Shown here: positions 36,700 through 48,421 of the stretch, one piece after another
Position numbering within the stretch: position 1 is the stretch's first letter
Layout: each line of letters begins with the position of its first letter
Assembly: GCA_947396885.1 (NCBI GenBank)
Contig: OX377201.1
Coordinates: 11,050,332 to 11,114,331, forward strand
Length of the DNA: 64,000 bases
From: Heligmosomoides polygyrus polygyrus
Taxonomy: Eukaryota > Nematoda > Chromadorea > Rhabditida > Heligmosomidae
Direction of reading: 5' to 3'
Program-made: the position numbers and the translations under genes
Notes under the pieces: generated by a model
Told to the model about the DNA's origin: nothing
Seen by the model: the letters and a program-made list of their open reading frames with translations, nothing else
Database searches by the model: none

Positions 36700-37200
36700 C
36701 ATCATTTCACGTCAAGTCCACATGACCGAGTTGCTTGGGCGAATGCTATTGCCGTCTTCATTCGTTTCTGCTGCTTGTCAGAGTGCTCCAATTAATTTTA
36801 TTCGTTCTAGGAACAGGAAGGGCGTCATGCCGTTCAGGGCTCTCACAACGATGTCCGACTAACGTGCTGATGTTTCCCCGCCATCGTCTTCTACATCACT
36901 TGCACAGAGGGATGTCAACGATAAGCATTCCGTGGACTTTTCATCTAGTCTTCAAAGATTTGGTCATGCCACAGCGCCTCTAACCACAGAACGTCGACGA
37001 AGCTCGAAACCCCGAAAGCCCTCTTTCACCTAAGAATAAACATCACGAGCACTTCAACTCCGAGCATCACGCTCCTCGCTGCACGACACTTGTTGCTTGT
37101 TCATCCTGTTTTCGTACGGCCCTGGTCTCATCGGCGAACATTAGATACGCAAAGGGCGCTTTAGTCGAATAGATGGCCATGGAATCCGGCATTCTTCCTC
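36700..37200 (-). pseudogene. Degenerate RTE-type LINE 3' fragment
   Basis: Base-level resemblance to the 3' end of the RTE copies: TTCATTCGTTTCTGCTGCTT corresponds to their TCCATTCGTCTCTGTCGCGT, followed by CAGAGTGCTCCAATTAATTT and GGGCGTCATGCCGTTCAGGG. Similarity continues to the CCTGGTCTC block near 37125. Many indels; much older than the copies at 5471 and 40415. Confidence 0.65.
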
Positions 37201-37919
37201 ACTGTCGCGATCCCGATAACCGCGATGTACATATCTACGCCCACATGCCAGTGCCTTCGACACGGCGGAGGTGGCAATATATACGGCCGCATAATGGCAG
37301 GCAGTACAGGTCGCGCAATGGTGCAACACCAGCGTAGGGTTGACCGCTGTCATAGCATGTGACGTAACTGCCGACCCGAGCTAAGGTAAAAAAGCGAAAA
37401 GGTAAAGGAAAGGGAAAGGAGAGGATCAGTTTAAGAAAAATTTGTATGTAATTATAGTCTCCTAAAGTATCCCTATCTATTTCAATTGTTTTTAAAAAAA
37501 CACATAGTATTTTGATGCTAATCCAAAAAGTTGCATCAGCTGAATCTACAGTGCAGGTGATGTATTAGACAACGTTTCACTCAAAATCACTGAAGATAAT
37601 GAAGCTCCAAGCTACGTGCAACAATTTGAACAAAGTCTGTATATTGGTGTTCTAGCATTGTAACAAACTTGAAAATCTACAAAGAAAAATCATAACTACA
37701 CACTGCAAGCTTGTTACACTAACACTCACTCCTGCAATAAGTGTTCTAGACAAAACTAATTGAAGAAGACGAATGGGTGACTCTGGCAATTTAACCCTAA
37801 ACCCTTTCAGAACCATGTGCAGCTCTTAAAAAATCCGCTTAGCAATGTTTCGGTCATCATAAAATTACTAATATGATTACGATATAGCACATATGCTATG
37901 CTTGTTAGTGGCATGCCTT
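37201..37919. other. No recognised content
   Basis: Short purine-rich AAAGGAAAGGGAAAGGAGAG near 37400-37425. No gene seen. Confidence 0.4.
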
Positions 37920-40121
37920 TTCATAGAAGAAAACTCTTCAAACTTCGCCCGATGGTCAGATAGATATACCCAGATAAGAAAATCTTGAAGAAAAAACCGG
38001 CGGTTGTCCGACAGACATACCTAGAGAAAGAAATCTCAAGGAAAAATTCGGGGGGTAGGACGACAGAAGTGCCAGAAACCAACAAAAAGCTCGAGCAATT
38101 AATGGAGCTCGTTGGAAAAGGCACAAATTCCAGCGAAGTGGAATAACCGCCAGCAAAAATTTCTTTAAAATAGGTTGGAAACGAAAACATCACCAAAACA
38201 AATTTTCACAAAAAGCAGAAGCTGCAGGAAATTCTGTGTGAAAGCTTCCCATTAGTTTTCGTCTGCATCACGTTAGCATGGAAATTCTATCGGCGAAAAA
38301 AGAAGCTTCTCAAAAAAAATCCTCTTCGACGAGAAATTCACATAGCGCGAAATCAAATCAGCAATCTTTTCAACTTCTCGACTCTGAGAACTAAAATCCC
38401 GATAAAAAATTTTACGTACACCGCGATGAACAGCGCTGCTCCTCAATACAAACTTCCCCAAGAATGTCAGCTTTTCCGATTGAAAAAAGCAACACACAAA
38501 TACGGGAGCTCCCGCCACACGCACCTGTTCTTTATCACAAGCAATCGCGAATACACTGAAATGTGCCTATAACACTGTTCAGCCTCACCGCCGGCAAACA
38601 GAAGATTACAAGGTAAATAAACAGCCTTGCGGCACTTAGCGAAAGAAGCTGAAAAAAAGAAAGAAGCACTTCAGCATGAGAATTTTCTAATACTTTAGCG
38701 AAACTGCAGCAGTTCCTAGTAACAAAATCAAACAAGCAAATCATGGTAGAAGCTCTAAATGAAAGGCTTGAGGCTCAAAAAGAAAAAGACTGGCAAAGCT
38801 ACAACCAAACTTAGTGCACGGTTAAGAACGAGCTTACAGAGACAAAAGACTAGAGCCTTAAGAAAGAGTTTGAAGCATACTAGGAATACAAAAAAGGAAA
38901 GCTAATGGAAGGAGCCAGTAATTGTGCTGGATCTTAGAAAGAAAAACAGTTGAGCTGGAATACTAAGATGCTTCAATGAAGCAGGAACTTTGAATGCAGT
39001 CAGGTAACAGAGCCACACAAGAGGTGAAAGATATGAAAGGCAACACAATACGCTCAGATGTCTTTTTGGAAATGAGCTATGTAATTTGACGGAAACACGT
39101 CAGAGTTTGATCCCTTCTGAAAACTTTTTGAAGAACGAATCGATAAGCAGCCCTATTCAAATATAGGGAAACTCTTGATGCTGCTTAGCAATTGCACAGG
39201 CGATGCTGCGCTTGCACTAAAAATGCTTCCTAAAACCGATACTCTTATGAAAAAGCCGTGCAGCAAATAAAAAATCTGTACTTATGAAGCAGAGGGCCCT
39301 TGGTGCCGTGGGGCTGCCGGGAAACACGTTAACGCGGCACCCGAGGCCGGCGCTTATGAAGCCGCGTTAACATGTTTCCCGGCAACCCCACGGCACCACG
39401 GGCCCTTTGCTTCACAAGTACCAAAAAATCTATACAGAGATCTAAAACGAAAAACTATGACAATGATTCATCAGTTAAAATCAATGAAAAAATCTCGGGA
39501 TGATCCGCGATCTCTAAGAAACCCTCTAAATGATATACAGGCCATAATAGCCACGCTACGCAAACAAGGTGAAATAGTAGACACCATACATTTGACCGAA
39601 AAGAATTTTTTTACATATGATCGAACCGAATCCGAAAAGGATTGGACAATAGAAAAACTACTGAACACCTTGATATAGTCACTAGACCCCGAGAAGCCGT
39701 AAGGGAACTCAGAGTATGGATGGCAAACAAAGCTTCATACTCGTACAACCGCTTCGGGCAAGTTATGTTGGATGCAAACGAAATCACAAGTTTATGGACT
39801 GCGAACCATACCCATCAACTTAGCAGAAAACTGTACGTATAAAAACCTTAAACGTTTGTTGAAAATGTTTCAGTCCGAAACACACCACTAGAGCCTGTCA
39901 CAAAAACCCATGTATTTGGTGCAATGGAAATCATCATCCAAGGCAATGCAGAAAGGAAAGCCAGGGTAGAAGAACGCGTAAGCAAGAAACGCAACGCTGT
40001 AGAGCGCATAAGCGTTTATGCGTTCATCCTCGAGAAACAGAAATTTGACTAGCAAAGAAAGAATCTCAAGATACAGCACTCAGAAATCTCACAGTTACAG
40101 GACATTTTCTAGTTTTCCACA
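37920..40121 (+). pseudogene. Decayed BEL/Pao-type retrotransposon gag region
   Basis: The plus strand has a lysine- and glutamate-rich, coiled-coil-like 5' part (37920-38900). Then comes FDGNTSEFDPF near 39087, EERIDKQPYSNIGKLLMLLS near 39130-39190 and TGDAALALKMLPK near 39195-39232, the pattern of BEL/Pao gag (F.G....F..F...F.....L....K...L...L.G.A). After a MITE insertion the frame 39457-39678 continues with SLRNPLNDIQAIIATLRKQG and a KDWTIEKLLNTL block, again gag-like. A cysteine-poor remnant of the zinc-knuckle region may lie near 39890-40040. Several in-frame stops; no protease, RT or clear LTRs seen. Confidence 0.6.
39278..39421. mobile_element. 144-bp palindromic MITE inserted in the gag remnant
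   Basis: GTACTTATGAAGCAGAGGGC onward (39278) is the near-perfect reverse complement of the end (39421); the stems run about 60 bp and meet near 39345. It is GC-rich, with GTTAACGCGG and CCGCGTTAAC at the inner ends. It interrupts the BEL-like gag between two segments of that family. Confidence 0.85.
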
Positions 40122-40367
40122 TAAGAAAGAGCTTGAACAAAGTTGCAGGGAAACTAGAACTACAAGGTACCTATCTCCCAGAATGAGTTCACGCGAGTTC
40201 ACATAGACCGATTGCATTTTTTCCCGATCACCAAGCAACAGCTCCGTTCACAAGTGAAAGTATTAAAGGAAAAGCCTATGTGAACTCAAGAAAAGAAAAC
40301 TGTTCTCTCCTTTCAAGAAGAAATAAACACACAATATGCTACTCGACTCATGGTAGCAACTGTGTAC
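40122..40367 (+). repeat. About 245-bp direct repeat, left copy
   Basis: Matches 44770-45008 in the same orientation with frequent substitutions; both contain GTACCTATCTCCCAGAATGA and CACCAAGCAACAGCTCCGTT. Could be LTR pieces of the BEL-like element or two copies of a dispersed repeat. Confidence 0.75.
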
Positions 40368-40400
40368 AGGGTGCGCATTAAACATGGGCCTCAAATAATC

Positions 40401-40414
40401 GGAGTGCCGTAGTA
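40401..40414. repeat. 14-bp target-site duplication, left
   Basis: GGAGTGCCGTAGTA, identical to 43843-43856, directly abutting the 3' tail of the minus-strand RTE element. Confidence 0.9.
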
Positions 40415-43400
40415 TCACCTGTATCACCTGTCGTCCCGTTGATCATCGACTTGCTCGAGCGGGCGCCAGCAGCGTCTCCATTCGTCCCTGTCGCGTGCCA
40501 GAGTGGTCCAATGGATCCTCCTCGCTCGAGGGACACGAAGAGCGTCATATCGGTCGTTCAGGGCTTTCACGAAGAAGTCCGACCAACGCGTTGGTGGGCG
40601 TCCTGGTGTTCTTTTGACATCTCGCGGAATCCAATCTGTGACGGCTCTCGTCCAGCGGGTGTCTGCGAATCGCATTACGTGGCCGGCCCACCTAATTTTC
40701 GACGACTTGGCCCATGCGACAGCGTCTCTGATCTTCGAACGTCGGCGAAGCTCGGAACTCCGGAGGCCTTCTCTCACTTGCGTGAGTCGTGTCACTCCGA
40801 GCATCGTCTTCTCGATTCCACGCTGCGCGACGCTGATCGCGTGTTCATCCTGCTTTCGTATAGCCCAGGTCTCTGAGGCGTATGTTAGGGCAGAAAGAAC
40901 AGTGGAGTCGAACAGGTGGGCACGGAGTCGGACGATCTTCGTTTTCTTCACGACTTCTTCGACGCTTTTGAAAGCTCCCCAAGCCGCTCGTTTCCACCTG
41001 CTCAGCTCTGGTGCTAGGTCGTTGGTCATGTTGACTTCGCGACCCAGATACACATAGCTGGAGCATTCGGAGATGTTCGTTCCGTTGAGCGAGAATGGGG
41101 CATCAGAAACCCATCCGTTCTTCATGAACATTGTCTTCGTAAGATTCAGCTGCAGTCCAACGCTCCCACATACACGATCGAAGTCGGCCAGCATTCGTTC
41201 CGCCTGACTGATGCTCGGTGTTATGAGCACGATGTCGTCAGCGAAGCGAAGATGGTTCAGTTGCCGGCCGTCGACCTTCACTCCCATGTCTTCCCATTCT
41301 AGTTCGCGCATGACGTTTTTGAGAGTGGCGCTGAAGAGCTTCGGGGATATGGTATTCCCTTGTCGAACCCCTCTCTTCACGTCAATGACGACGTCGTTGT
41401 AGAATGGTGAGATCTTGGTCGTGAATCCACTGTACAGCTCTCGAAGGTCTCTGATGTACTGAGTAGGAACGCCCTGGGTGAGCAGGGCTTCCATGACCGC
41501 TTCAGTCTCGACGGAGTCGAATGCCTTCTTCAGGTCGATGAACGTAAGGCACAGCGGCAGCTTGTACTCTCGCGACACTTCGATGAGCTTCGTAATGTTG
41601 TGTATGTGGTCGATCGTGCTGAATCCTCTCCGAAATCCTGCTAGTTCGCATGGCTGTCCTTCGTCCAGCGTTCTACTAATCCTATTCAGGATGACTCGAG
41701 TGAACAGCTTGTAGACTACGGACAACAGGCAGATCGGGCGATAGTTGCCAATGTCGTGCACGTCTCCCTTCTTGTACAGCAAAACGGTCTTGCTGGTCTT
41801 CCATTGAGATGGAACCTTGCATTCGGACAGGTAGCGTGTGAAGAGCCGCGCCAAGGTGTTGATGAGCGCTGGCGGGAGGTTCTTCAGGTGTTCAGCTCTG
41901 ATCCTGTCAGAACCGGGTGCTGTACGTTTCTTCACCGACGAGATGGCGTGTCGGATTTCGGAAGAGAGAACAGAGGGGACGACGTATCCATCCTGCGGAA
42001 GATGGCATGGGGGCAGGTGGAGGTGGCTATCGAAGAGATCGGAGTAGAAGTCGTGGATGACTTTCTCCATGGTCCTTCTGGAGGAGGTGATGGTTCCGTC
42101 AAGACGTCGGAGAGCGGTCATCTTGGTCTTGAAGTTGGCGAAGTTCCGGCGGGCATTGCGGATGCTCAGCCCTGCTTCTGCTGCTTCAGCCAACACTTCC
42201 GCCCTTCACTCTTTCAGATCTTCCTTTATCGCCGCTCTGCATAGCTTCGCAAGCTCGGACGTCAGTTGGTAGTTGCCTGACGCTCGTGCTGCTCCACGCT
42301 GGCGTATCAGCTCGAGAGTTTCCGGAGACAGGCGTCTCTTGGTGGTCTTCAAGCTCTCGGCTCCCTTAGCACTATCGTGGAGATGGTGCACGAAGCGATC
42401 GTATTCCTCGTCGACGTTGTCCATGACGGCATCTTTCCAAAGGCCGACGAGAGAGGTGTAGAGATCCCAGTTGATGGTCGTTCTGGGATTCCTCTTCTTG
42501 AACTTCGCGGCCTTCTCTCCTTGACGCGAAAAGCGGAACCTCGCGCGAAGGAGGCGGTGGTCCGATCCCGTGTAGAACTTGGGGACAACGGAGACATCGG
42601 TCAGGCAATACTTGCGATTGAAGATGATGTGGTCGATCTCGTTGTGGAACTGGCCACCGGGGGATTCCCAGGTCCATCGTAGGGAGGGAGGCTTCTGGAA
42701 CTGCGAGTTTTCATGGATGGTCTTGGTCGACATGATAAACTCAGACAGCCTTTCACCTTGCTCGTTCCACTCCAAACCGTGGGTTCCGATGTGAAGTTCT
42801 TCCGGCGACCTTCGTGGCCCGATCTTGGCGTTAAAGTCGCCGACGATCACCTTGTAGAAGGTGTGATCTTCCTTATAGAACTTTTCCAGCTCCACGTAGA
42901 AGGCCTCGACGTCTTCGTCGTCGTAGTCGGATGTTGGGGCATACGCGACGAACACAGTCAAGGCTGGCACGGAGCCACATCGCTTCAGTCGCAGACGTCC
43001 GATTCGGCTTGTCAGAGACTCGTACGAATCGATGTTCATGGCCAAGTGCGTGTTGACGAGGACACCAACGCCGCCTACTCCCCTGCTGTCGCATGTTCCG
43101 AGGAACAGTTCTTCTCCGGAGTCATAGGCGGCGTGTAGGGGGTGGTGTCTTCTCGTCTCGGTCAGTCCGATGACGTCGTACTTGATCTTCCTGCTTGCAT
43201 CATCAGGTCCTCGACGGATGCTTCCGATGCGAGCGTGCGAGCCTTGTAAGTACAGATCGTCATCCTAGTCCTTCTCAGTTTGCGCAGCCTGGTTAGGCCC
43301 TGAGATTTTAGCAGCCTCTCCGTACTCGTCCTTTTCATCGCTGCAGAAATGGGGGCTCTTTCGGGGTCAGGGGAATGAGGCCCTTTAGTGCTGCTGTGTT

Positions 43401-43842
43401 TGACTGGAATACAACACGGGTAGCTAGTCAGGCTCTGTCGTGCGGGCGGGGTACTCCGGGCGGCCAGCCAGACTGCCCGAAGGGACGGGGCGAGACTTAA
43501 GGCGGCCTCGAATCGCCTTACATGTACTCCCAGTCTACCGAGTGCAAGCTTTTGGCCGAGCCGACACAGTTACAATCCGCACAGTCACGGACACATCCAC
43601 GCACACTGTGCACGAACATGCCGCTCCCACGCACAAGGAACGCATCGACCCGACACAGCAGGAGCAAGGAGTCCATCCCCTGCATCCCACCTGCGTCTCT
43701 GGGCAGTACACGGTCGCATTTGGTTCATCGTTTAATTCCCCTATCCACCACCCGGGGACGCGCCACGTGGCCCTGCGACAAGCGGCCCGAGATCCCTCTT
43801 AACAAGAGAGTCCGAAGGCTCTCTATTGAGGGAGATCCGTGG
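40415..43842 (-). mobile_element. Nearly full-length RTE-type non-LTR retrotransposon (3,428 bp)
   Basis: Bounded on both sides by the 14-bp duplication. On the minus strand it has a GC-rich 5' region of about 580 bp (43842-43264), one long endonuclease-reverse transcriptase frame (43263-40424) and a very short 3' region ending in tandem CAGGTGATA units instead of poly-A, as is usual for RTE elements. It sits between the two 245-bp direct repeats next to a BEL-like gag remnant. High similarity to the truncated copy at 5471-6772 suggests recent activity of the family in this genome. Confidence 0.92.
40424..43263 (-). pseudogene. RTE endonuclease/reverse transcriptase ORF, broken by one deletion and one stop
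   Basis: The polyprotein cuts target DNA and copies its own RNA at the nick. Starting at the ATG at 43263, an APE-type endonuclease begins MTICTYKARTLASEAS. A single missing base near 43192 shifts the frame. The frame resumes, with LTETRRHHPL, then VAYAPTSDYDDEDV, the metal-binding VGDFNAKIG near 42840, EIDHIIFNRK, and the catalytic GSDHRLL near 42560. A TGA at 42208-42206 interrupts KEDLKE and RAEVLAE. The RT part (42205-40424) has [24 protein letters not shown] (N where copy 2 has D), the catalytic RFADDIVLI near 41240, and a C-terminal [12 protein letters not shown]. Allowing for the lost base, the length is 947 codons, normal for the family. Overlapping plus-strand frames are antisense shadows. 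Confidence 0.9.
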
Positions 43843-43856
43843 GGAGTGCCGTAGTA
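43843..43856. repeat. 14-bp target-site duplication, right
   Basis: GGAGTGCCGTAGTA, abutting the 5' end of the minus-strand RTE element. Confidence 0.9.
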
Positions 43857-44769
43857 GTACAAACAATTCAAAACGAAAAAAAAACACTTCACATTCTTCA
43901 CTAAGGTCTTTAGCAAACAAGAATTGGAATCTTTCATTCAAATTGCTCTCTTATTGCGCGTACGTAGGTTCTCAGACGGGCCACGAAAGCGTCACAGCTG
44001 GCACGCAGATAGTCCTCATCGAGATTATTCCAAGCTTTGGTAAGTGCAACTTTAAGCGAATCCAAATTCTTGCATCTTGTAGCTGAGATCTTGCGCTCTA
44101 AAGCTCACCAGGCCTAAAAGACAAGTGGATTCAGATCTGTTAATTTGATGGCTATTATTCGCGGGTGACGAAATCTGGAAGTCGAGTGTCGTTCACTGTT
44201 GGACGACATTCGACTTGTGTGCAGGAGCCGAGCCTTGCTGACCGCACCTTGGCTTGTCTCCGAAGTGAAAAATGAACCATGGCTTCAAAACTTTTCCAGG
44301 ATCGATTTCAAGTATATTTCGTTAGTGATCTTCACTCCAGCATCGACGAACACCATGGCGTCTTCCCATCTGAGGTTATCACACGCCAAACCATAACAGA
44401 GCTCGGATGTGCAGTTTAGTTTAGCCGATGACTTTTCCTCTTGAAATGGCCTGCTTCCTATCAGCTGCGAGGATCCGATCGTTTTGTGAGTTGACAATAG
44501 GTCCTATTGTGAATTCGCAATATGATCTATTGTGAAAATTTCCTTCCCACTGAAAGCGATACTCCGGTGCGTGCCATCTGCGACGCGTTCGTGACTCATC
44601 TGAGAAGCTGCATACGCGCAAGAGGGCAATTAAATAAGGATTGTAATTTTTGATTGTTAAACACTTTAATAAAGACTGCGAAGTGATTTTCCCCATTTTG
44701 AATTGTTTGTGTTACTGTGGCACTTCGAGTATTTGACGCCTATTAATGCGCATCTCCTAGGTATCCACC
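43857..44769. other. No recognised gene
   Basis: Pre-insertion flank of the RTE element. Small inverted words (CAATAGGTCCTATTG near 44496) are the only pattern noticed. Confidence 0.4.
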
Positions 44770-45008
44770 TAAGAAGGAGCCTGAACAAAGTGTCAAGGAG
44801 AGTAGAACTACAGGTACCTATCTCCCAGAATGAGATCAGAGAGGTCCTACCTAGTGCACTTTTCACGTTCACCAAGCAACAGCTCCGTTCACAACGTAAA
44901 AGTATTAACGGAAGACCTCTGATAACTCAAGGAAAGGAGACTGTTCTCTCCCTTCAAAAAGAAATAAACAGATAGTATGCTACCCCACTCATGATAGCTA
45001 CTGCGTAC
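44770..45008 (+). repeat. About 240-bp direct repeat, right copy
   Basis: Partner of 40122-40367. An open frame through it (44703-44975) reads QVPISQNEIREVLPSALFTF and TKQQLRSQ, perhaps a trace of retroelement coding, but the family is not clear. Confidence 0.75.
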
Positions 45009-48000
45009 ATATATATATAGAACGAAAACACTAGGGAAATGGAAGAAACATATCTATTAGTGGACTCTGCATCTGATCCGTCGTTTATAGCTATGTCACT
45101 GCTAAACCATCTTAATAATAAGCCTATTTCACAAAAAGTTATCACACTAATTACAAAAAGTATTGAATAGGCCAGCATTGAATAGCAAGCAATTTACCTC
45201 TACGAGATCCTGCAGAGGTAGAATGCCTGGTGCATCTTAAGAAAAACCGATTAATTCCCCTTTTTGTCTTTTTATCCTATGACGCCCACAATCAGAGAGG
45301 ACGAATCCGCCTATCCTTCCTGCATGTCTAGAAGATGTCCCACGGCGAAAGCGGGACAAATGGGTGTTTTTGTAAATGTACAGTACCACTTTGCGCTTCT
45401 TTGCAGGGTTCCTGATTTGAAACTGCTCACAGCATGTTACGTCATTAGAGCACTACCTCTGGAAAAGCTTTAGAAAGCGGCACGTAAAAGAAAATCTTTA
45501 GTCACATTTATCGCCGCCATAAAATTCCTTTTTAAGCCGTTATGAACGCTTCTCCTGTCTCAAATAATGAAAGATTAGAAGCGAACAACAACACATTTGG
45601 CGTGCTATGTTGTGCAGGCATGTTGATGCGAGTATTCACTCACGTGCGTATTTGTATTTTGTACCTCCGCGTAACAGGCAAACAAAGTTAAAAGTAGCTT
45701 TTCTTGCGACATAAAAAAACTGTGTTTGGGATATGAAAGATTGCCTATTTAGCTGCAGTGTCTAACCGTATAGCAGTTTTAAGCTGCTACTAAAGAGTGG
45801 TTTATGAGGTTCTGCTACAAAAACGTAAGCGTATAAAAACGGTAAGAACAAATCTGATGCAAATTAAAAAATCATTTGTCTATGAATTAGTAATCAGTGT
45901 CATTAATAAGGACGCATTTTCTTCTTAATGAAAGCCTTTAGATGATGCGAGTAGCACTGCACACCATTCCCTTCTAAAGGATGAGAATAAAGGGCAGCTT
46001 TAGTCAATTACTTTTGGGGCGCGCCAAGCACTCTACTTCTTCGGGATGCTTCGGAGGCAAATTGAAGGTGTATTTCGCCATACAATCACTTGCGGTATCA
46101 AGGCCAGTCAGCGCTTTATTCATTCCAGACATTCCAGAAGTTTTGTACCAATTCACCGACCCCGGAGAGATGGGAAGCATGGTTGGCATGGGCGGGAACT
46201 TCGAGACAAGAGCCTGGCATCGGGTGCACGCGACAGCCGGTACCTACTCGGCTGCGCTCCTTTTCTTTCCCTCCTGCCAATACCTCCATATGTGATTGGG
46301 AAACAGAATCAACCACCGTGCTCGTTACCCGGAGGCTGAAACGGGTTTTCTGAGAATCCAACGCATACTGCAAAAAACTGTGACACGTCTTCTGCATCCC
46401 GTCGCAAGCGCGGGTCCCAAGAATCGTCTCGCGATGGCTACCTCAAGACTTCCGAATCCCGGCGCTCGGCGTATGATCCCATATCCCTTAATTTCCTGAC
46501 TCATTTCCTTCTTAATATTTCACAAACTTCGGCAATCCGATGGCTGCCAAGGCAATAAATTCTACTGTTGTGAAGCACAAAGAAGGGCCAACTGGAATAC
46601 TCCGCTGTGTCCAGGGCATCCCTTGGTTTTGCTCCTGCCTCGCCGTGACCGTAGAAATTAACACCCGTTTATAGAATTGTTTATATTAAGACAACCAAAA
46701 ATGATTTTTCGCCTTTCATGACAACGCGGGTGAGGCGTTTTTCTCACCAGTATCACTCAGATGTTGTTGACATTTATCCATGACGTTGATAATGAGATTC
46801 AACTATTTAAAAACGAGCATGGTTGATCCGGGTCTTAGATTTAACCAACATCTGCGGATGGAGTCGTGGGTTGATGTATAGGTTTGCGTGATACCGTAGC
46901 GTGCTGCTGCTGCCGTTGCGCCGTGAATCGCGTCGGCATCCACGTGGACATTCAATCGATGTCTTGTATTCCCGCGATGCAGTTCCGTAGGCCGATCGCG
47001 GAGCGGTGGATACTGGCGTTGCTTCATGCGAGGGAAGCCTGAGGTTCGGTTCTCCTGCGTTTCGGAATTTTTGCATTTTAACTGAGTGGGAGTTTTAGGG
47101 ATTGACGCCTACATAATTCGCTGGCGTTTCAGCGCATTTTCCAGCTGTACGCTTTCCGGGCCAGAGGAGTACAGAAACCAACTGCAGACTCCCCTGAGCG
47201 ACGAAGGCAGTTTCCAGCAACTTGGATGTCACACACCCTGGACTCTCTTATGCGGTCAATGACAAAAACGAGCTCCAATGACAACCGCTTGGGTGATGTG
47301 CAGGTTTGGAGATATTCAAGCAGGCGCAGGCACATTCACGGCAGCAGTTGGTAAGTTATAACGACTATCATTGATCCGGCAAACATATCAGCTTTCCTTG
47401 TTGTAAGTATCACATTGTGTTTAGCTCGTAGGACTACAAAGGCGTGGCTTCAACGTCCAGAGCATGACACCTAACGCCTTTGTGTGGGACTGCAAGAAGC
47501 CGTGAGAAATCCAGACTTACCAGGTAGTGGGCAGCTTCTATTAAGAACGTGAGGACGGCCAGCGCAGCTCTCCGCCTCCTTCTTTACATTGTCTTCGCAT
47601 GGTACTTCATGTTTAAAGAGTTTAAAGAATATAACAACTAGAACAGTGTTCCTTACACAAAATCCTTTCCACTATTGTAAATTCGTCTAACATTGCGCTC
47701 TTTTTTCCTTTTTCATTTTCTCTCATTTTTATGTTTTTGCGTGTAGTTTGTTAGCCCACCAACCTTCTGAACATCCTCTTAAACAGTACCAGGTAGTTTA
47801 TTTTGAATAGCGCTCGAAAACTCATCTTTTAAGGTAAAGGGAAGCCGAATTTTGAAGGTTTTCCTCACCTGTAGTTCAAAATCCCTACTGACACTTTTTA
47901 CGGTCTCACGAAAGCGACTCATCCTAATCCTTGTTGTTTATTTAAAGCGAGAATCCTTACAATTATCAACCTTTCACATCTCCGCATTTTAGGATTATAA

Positions 48001-48421
48001 AGTCGATTTTGAATATAGCTTTCATGTATATCTAAACATAACGGATTTTGATATCTGTTTTACGGAGTTTATTTTTATAAACGGAAAAACGATAATACAA
48101 TAAAATATATGCCAAATAATACAGCATAGTAAGGCATATCTCAGATAAAACTAATTAAAATGCTTCAAGGACATTTTGAAATGGACTACAGTGATGTATG
48201 TAACAAAGTGACTCCATCCCACGGTACGCTTCTGCAATTATACTAGCGCATGCAAACAGTTAGTCACTTTGATAGGCAGCTGAGGCAGCTTGAATTTTCA
48301 GCTGATTTTTCTGTTTTTAATAGCACTGGGATAACGGAAACGCTAACATTAAGCATGTTGGGTGTCATTATTATGCATTATAGAAAGATATGAAATACCA
48401 TCGTGATTTAGCTTTTGGATA
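45009..48421. other. 3.4 kb upstream of gene D, no recognised gene
   Basis: Overlapping 90-105-codon frames at 45981-46499 lie in a GC-richer block and are unidentified. The block includes GGGAAGCATGGTTGGCATGG and may be an unrecognised repeat. A second GC-richer block lies at 46880-47340. Regulatory DNA for gene D is presumably in the last part, but no element can be named. Confidence 0.4.

Noticed and set aside
41756..42244. 162-codon plus-strand open frame
   Set aside because: Antisense shadow of the RTE RT N-terminal region; no independent motif.
40122..45008. Calling the 245-bp direct repeats LTRs of a complete BEL/Pao element
   Set aside because: The gag remnant lies outside the pair and no protease, RT or integrase lies between them; the only coding content there is a later RTE insertion.
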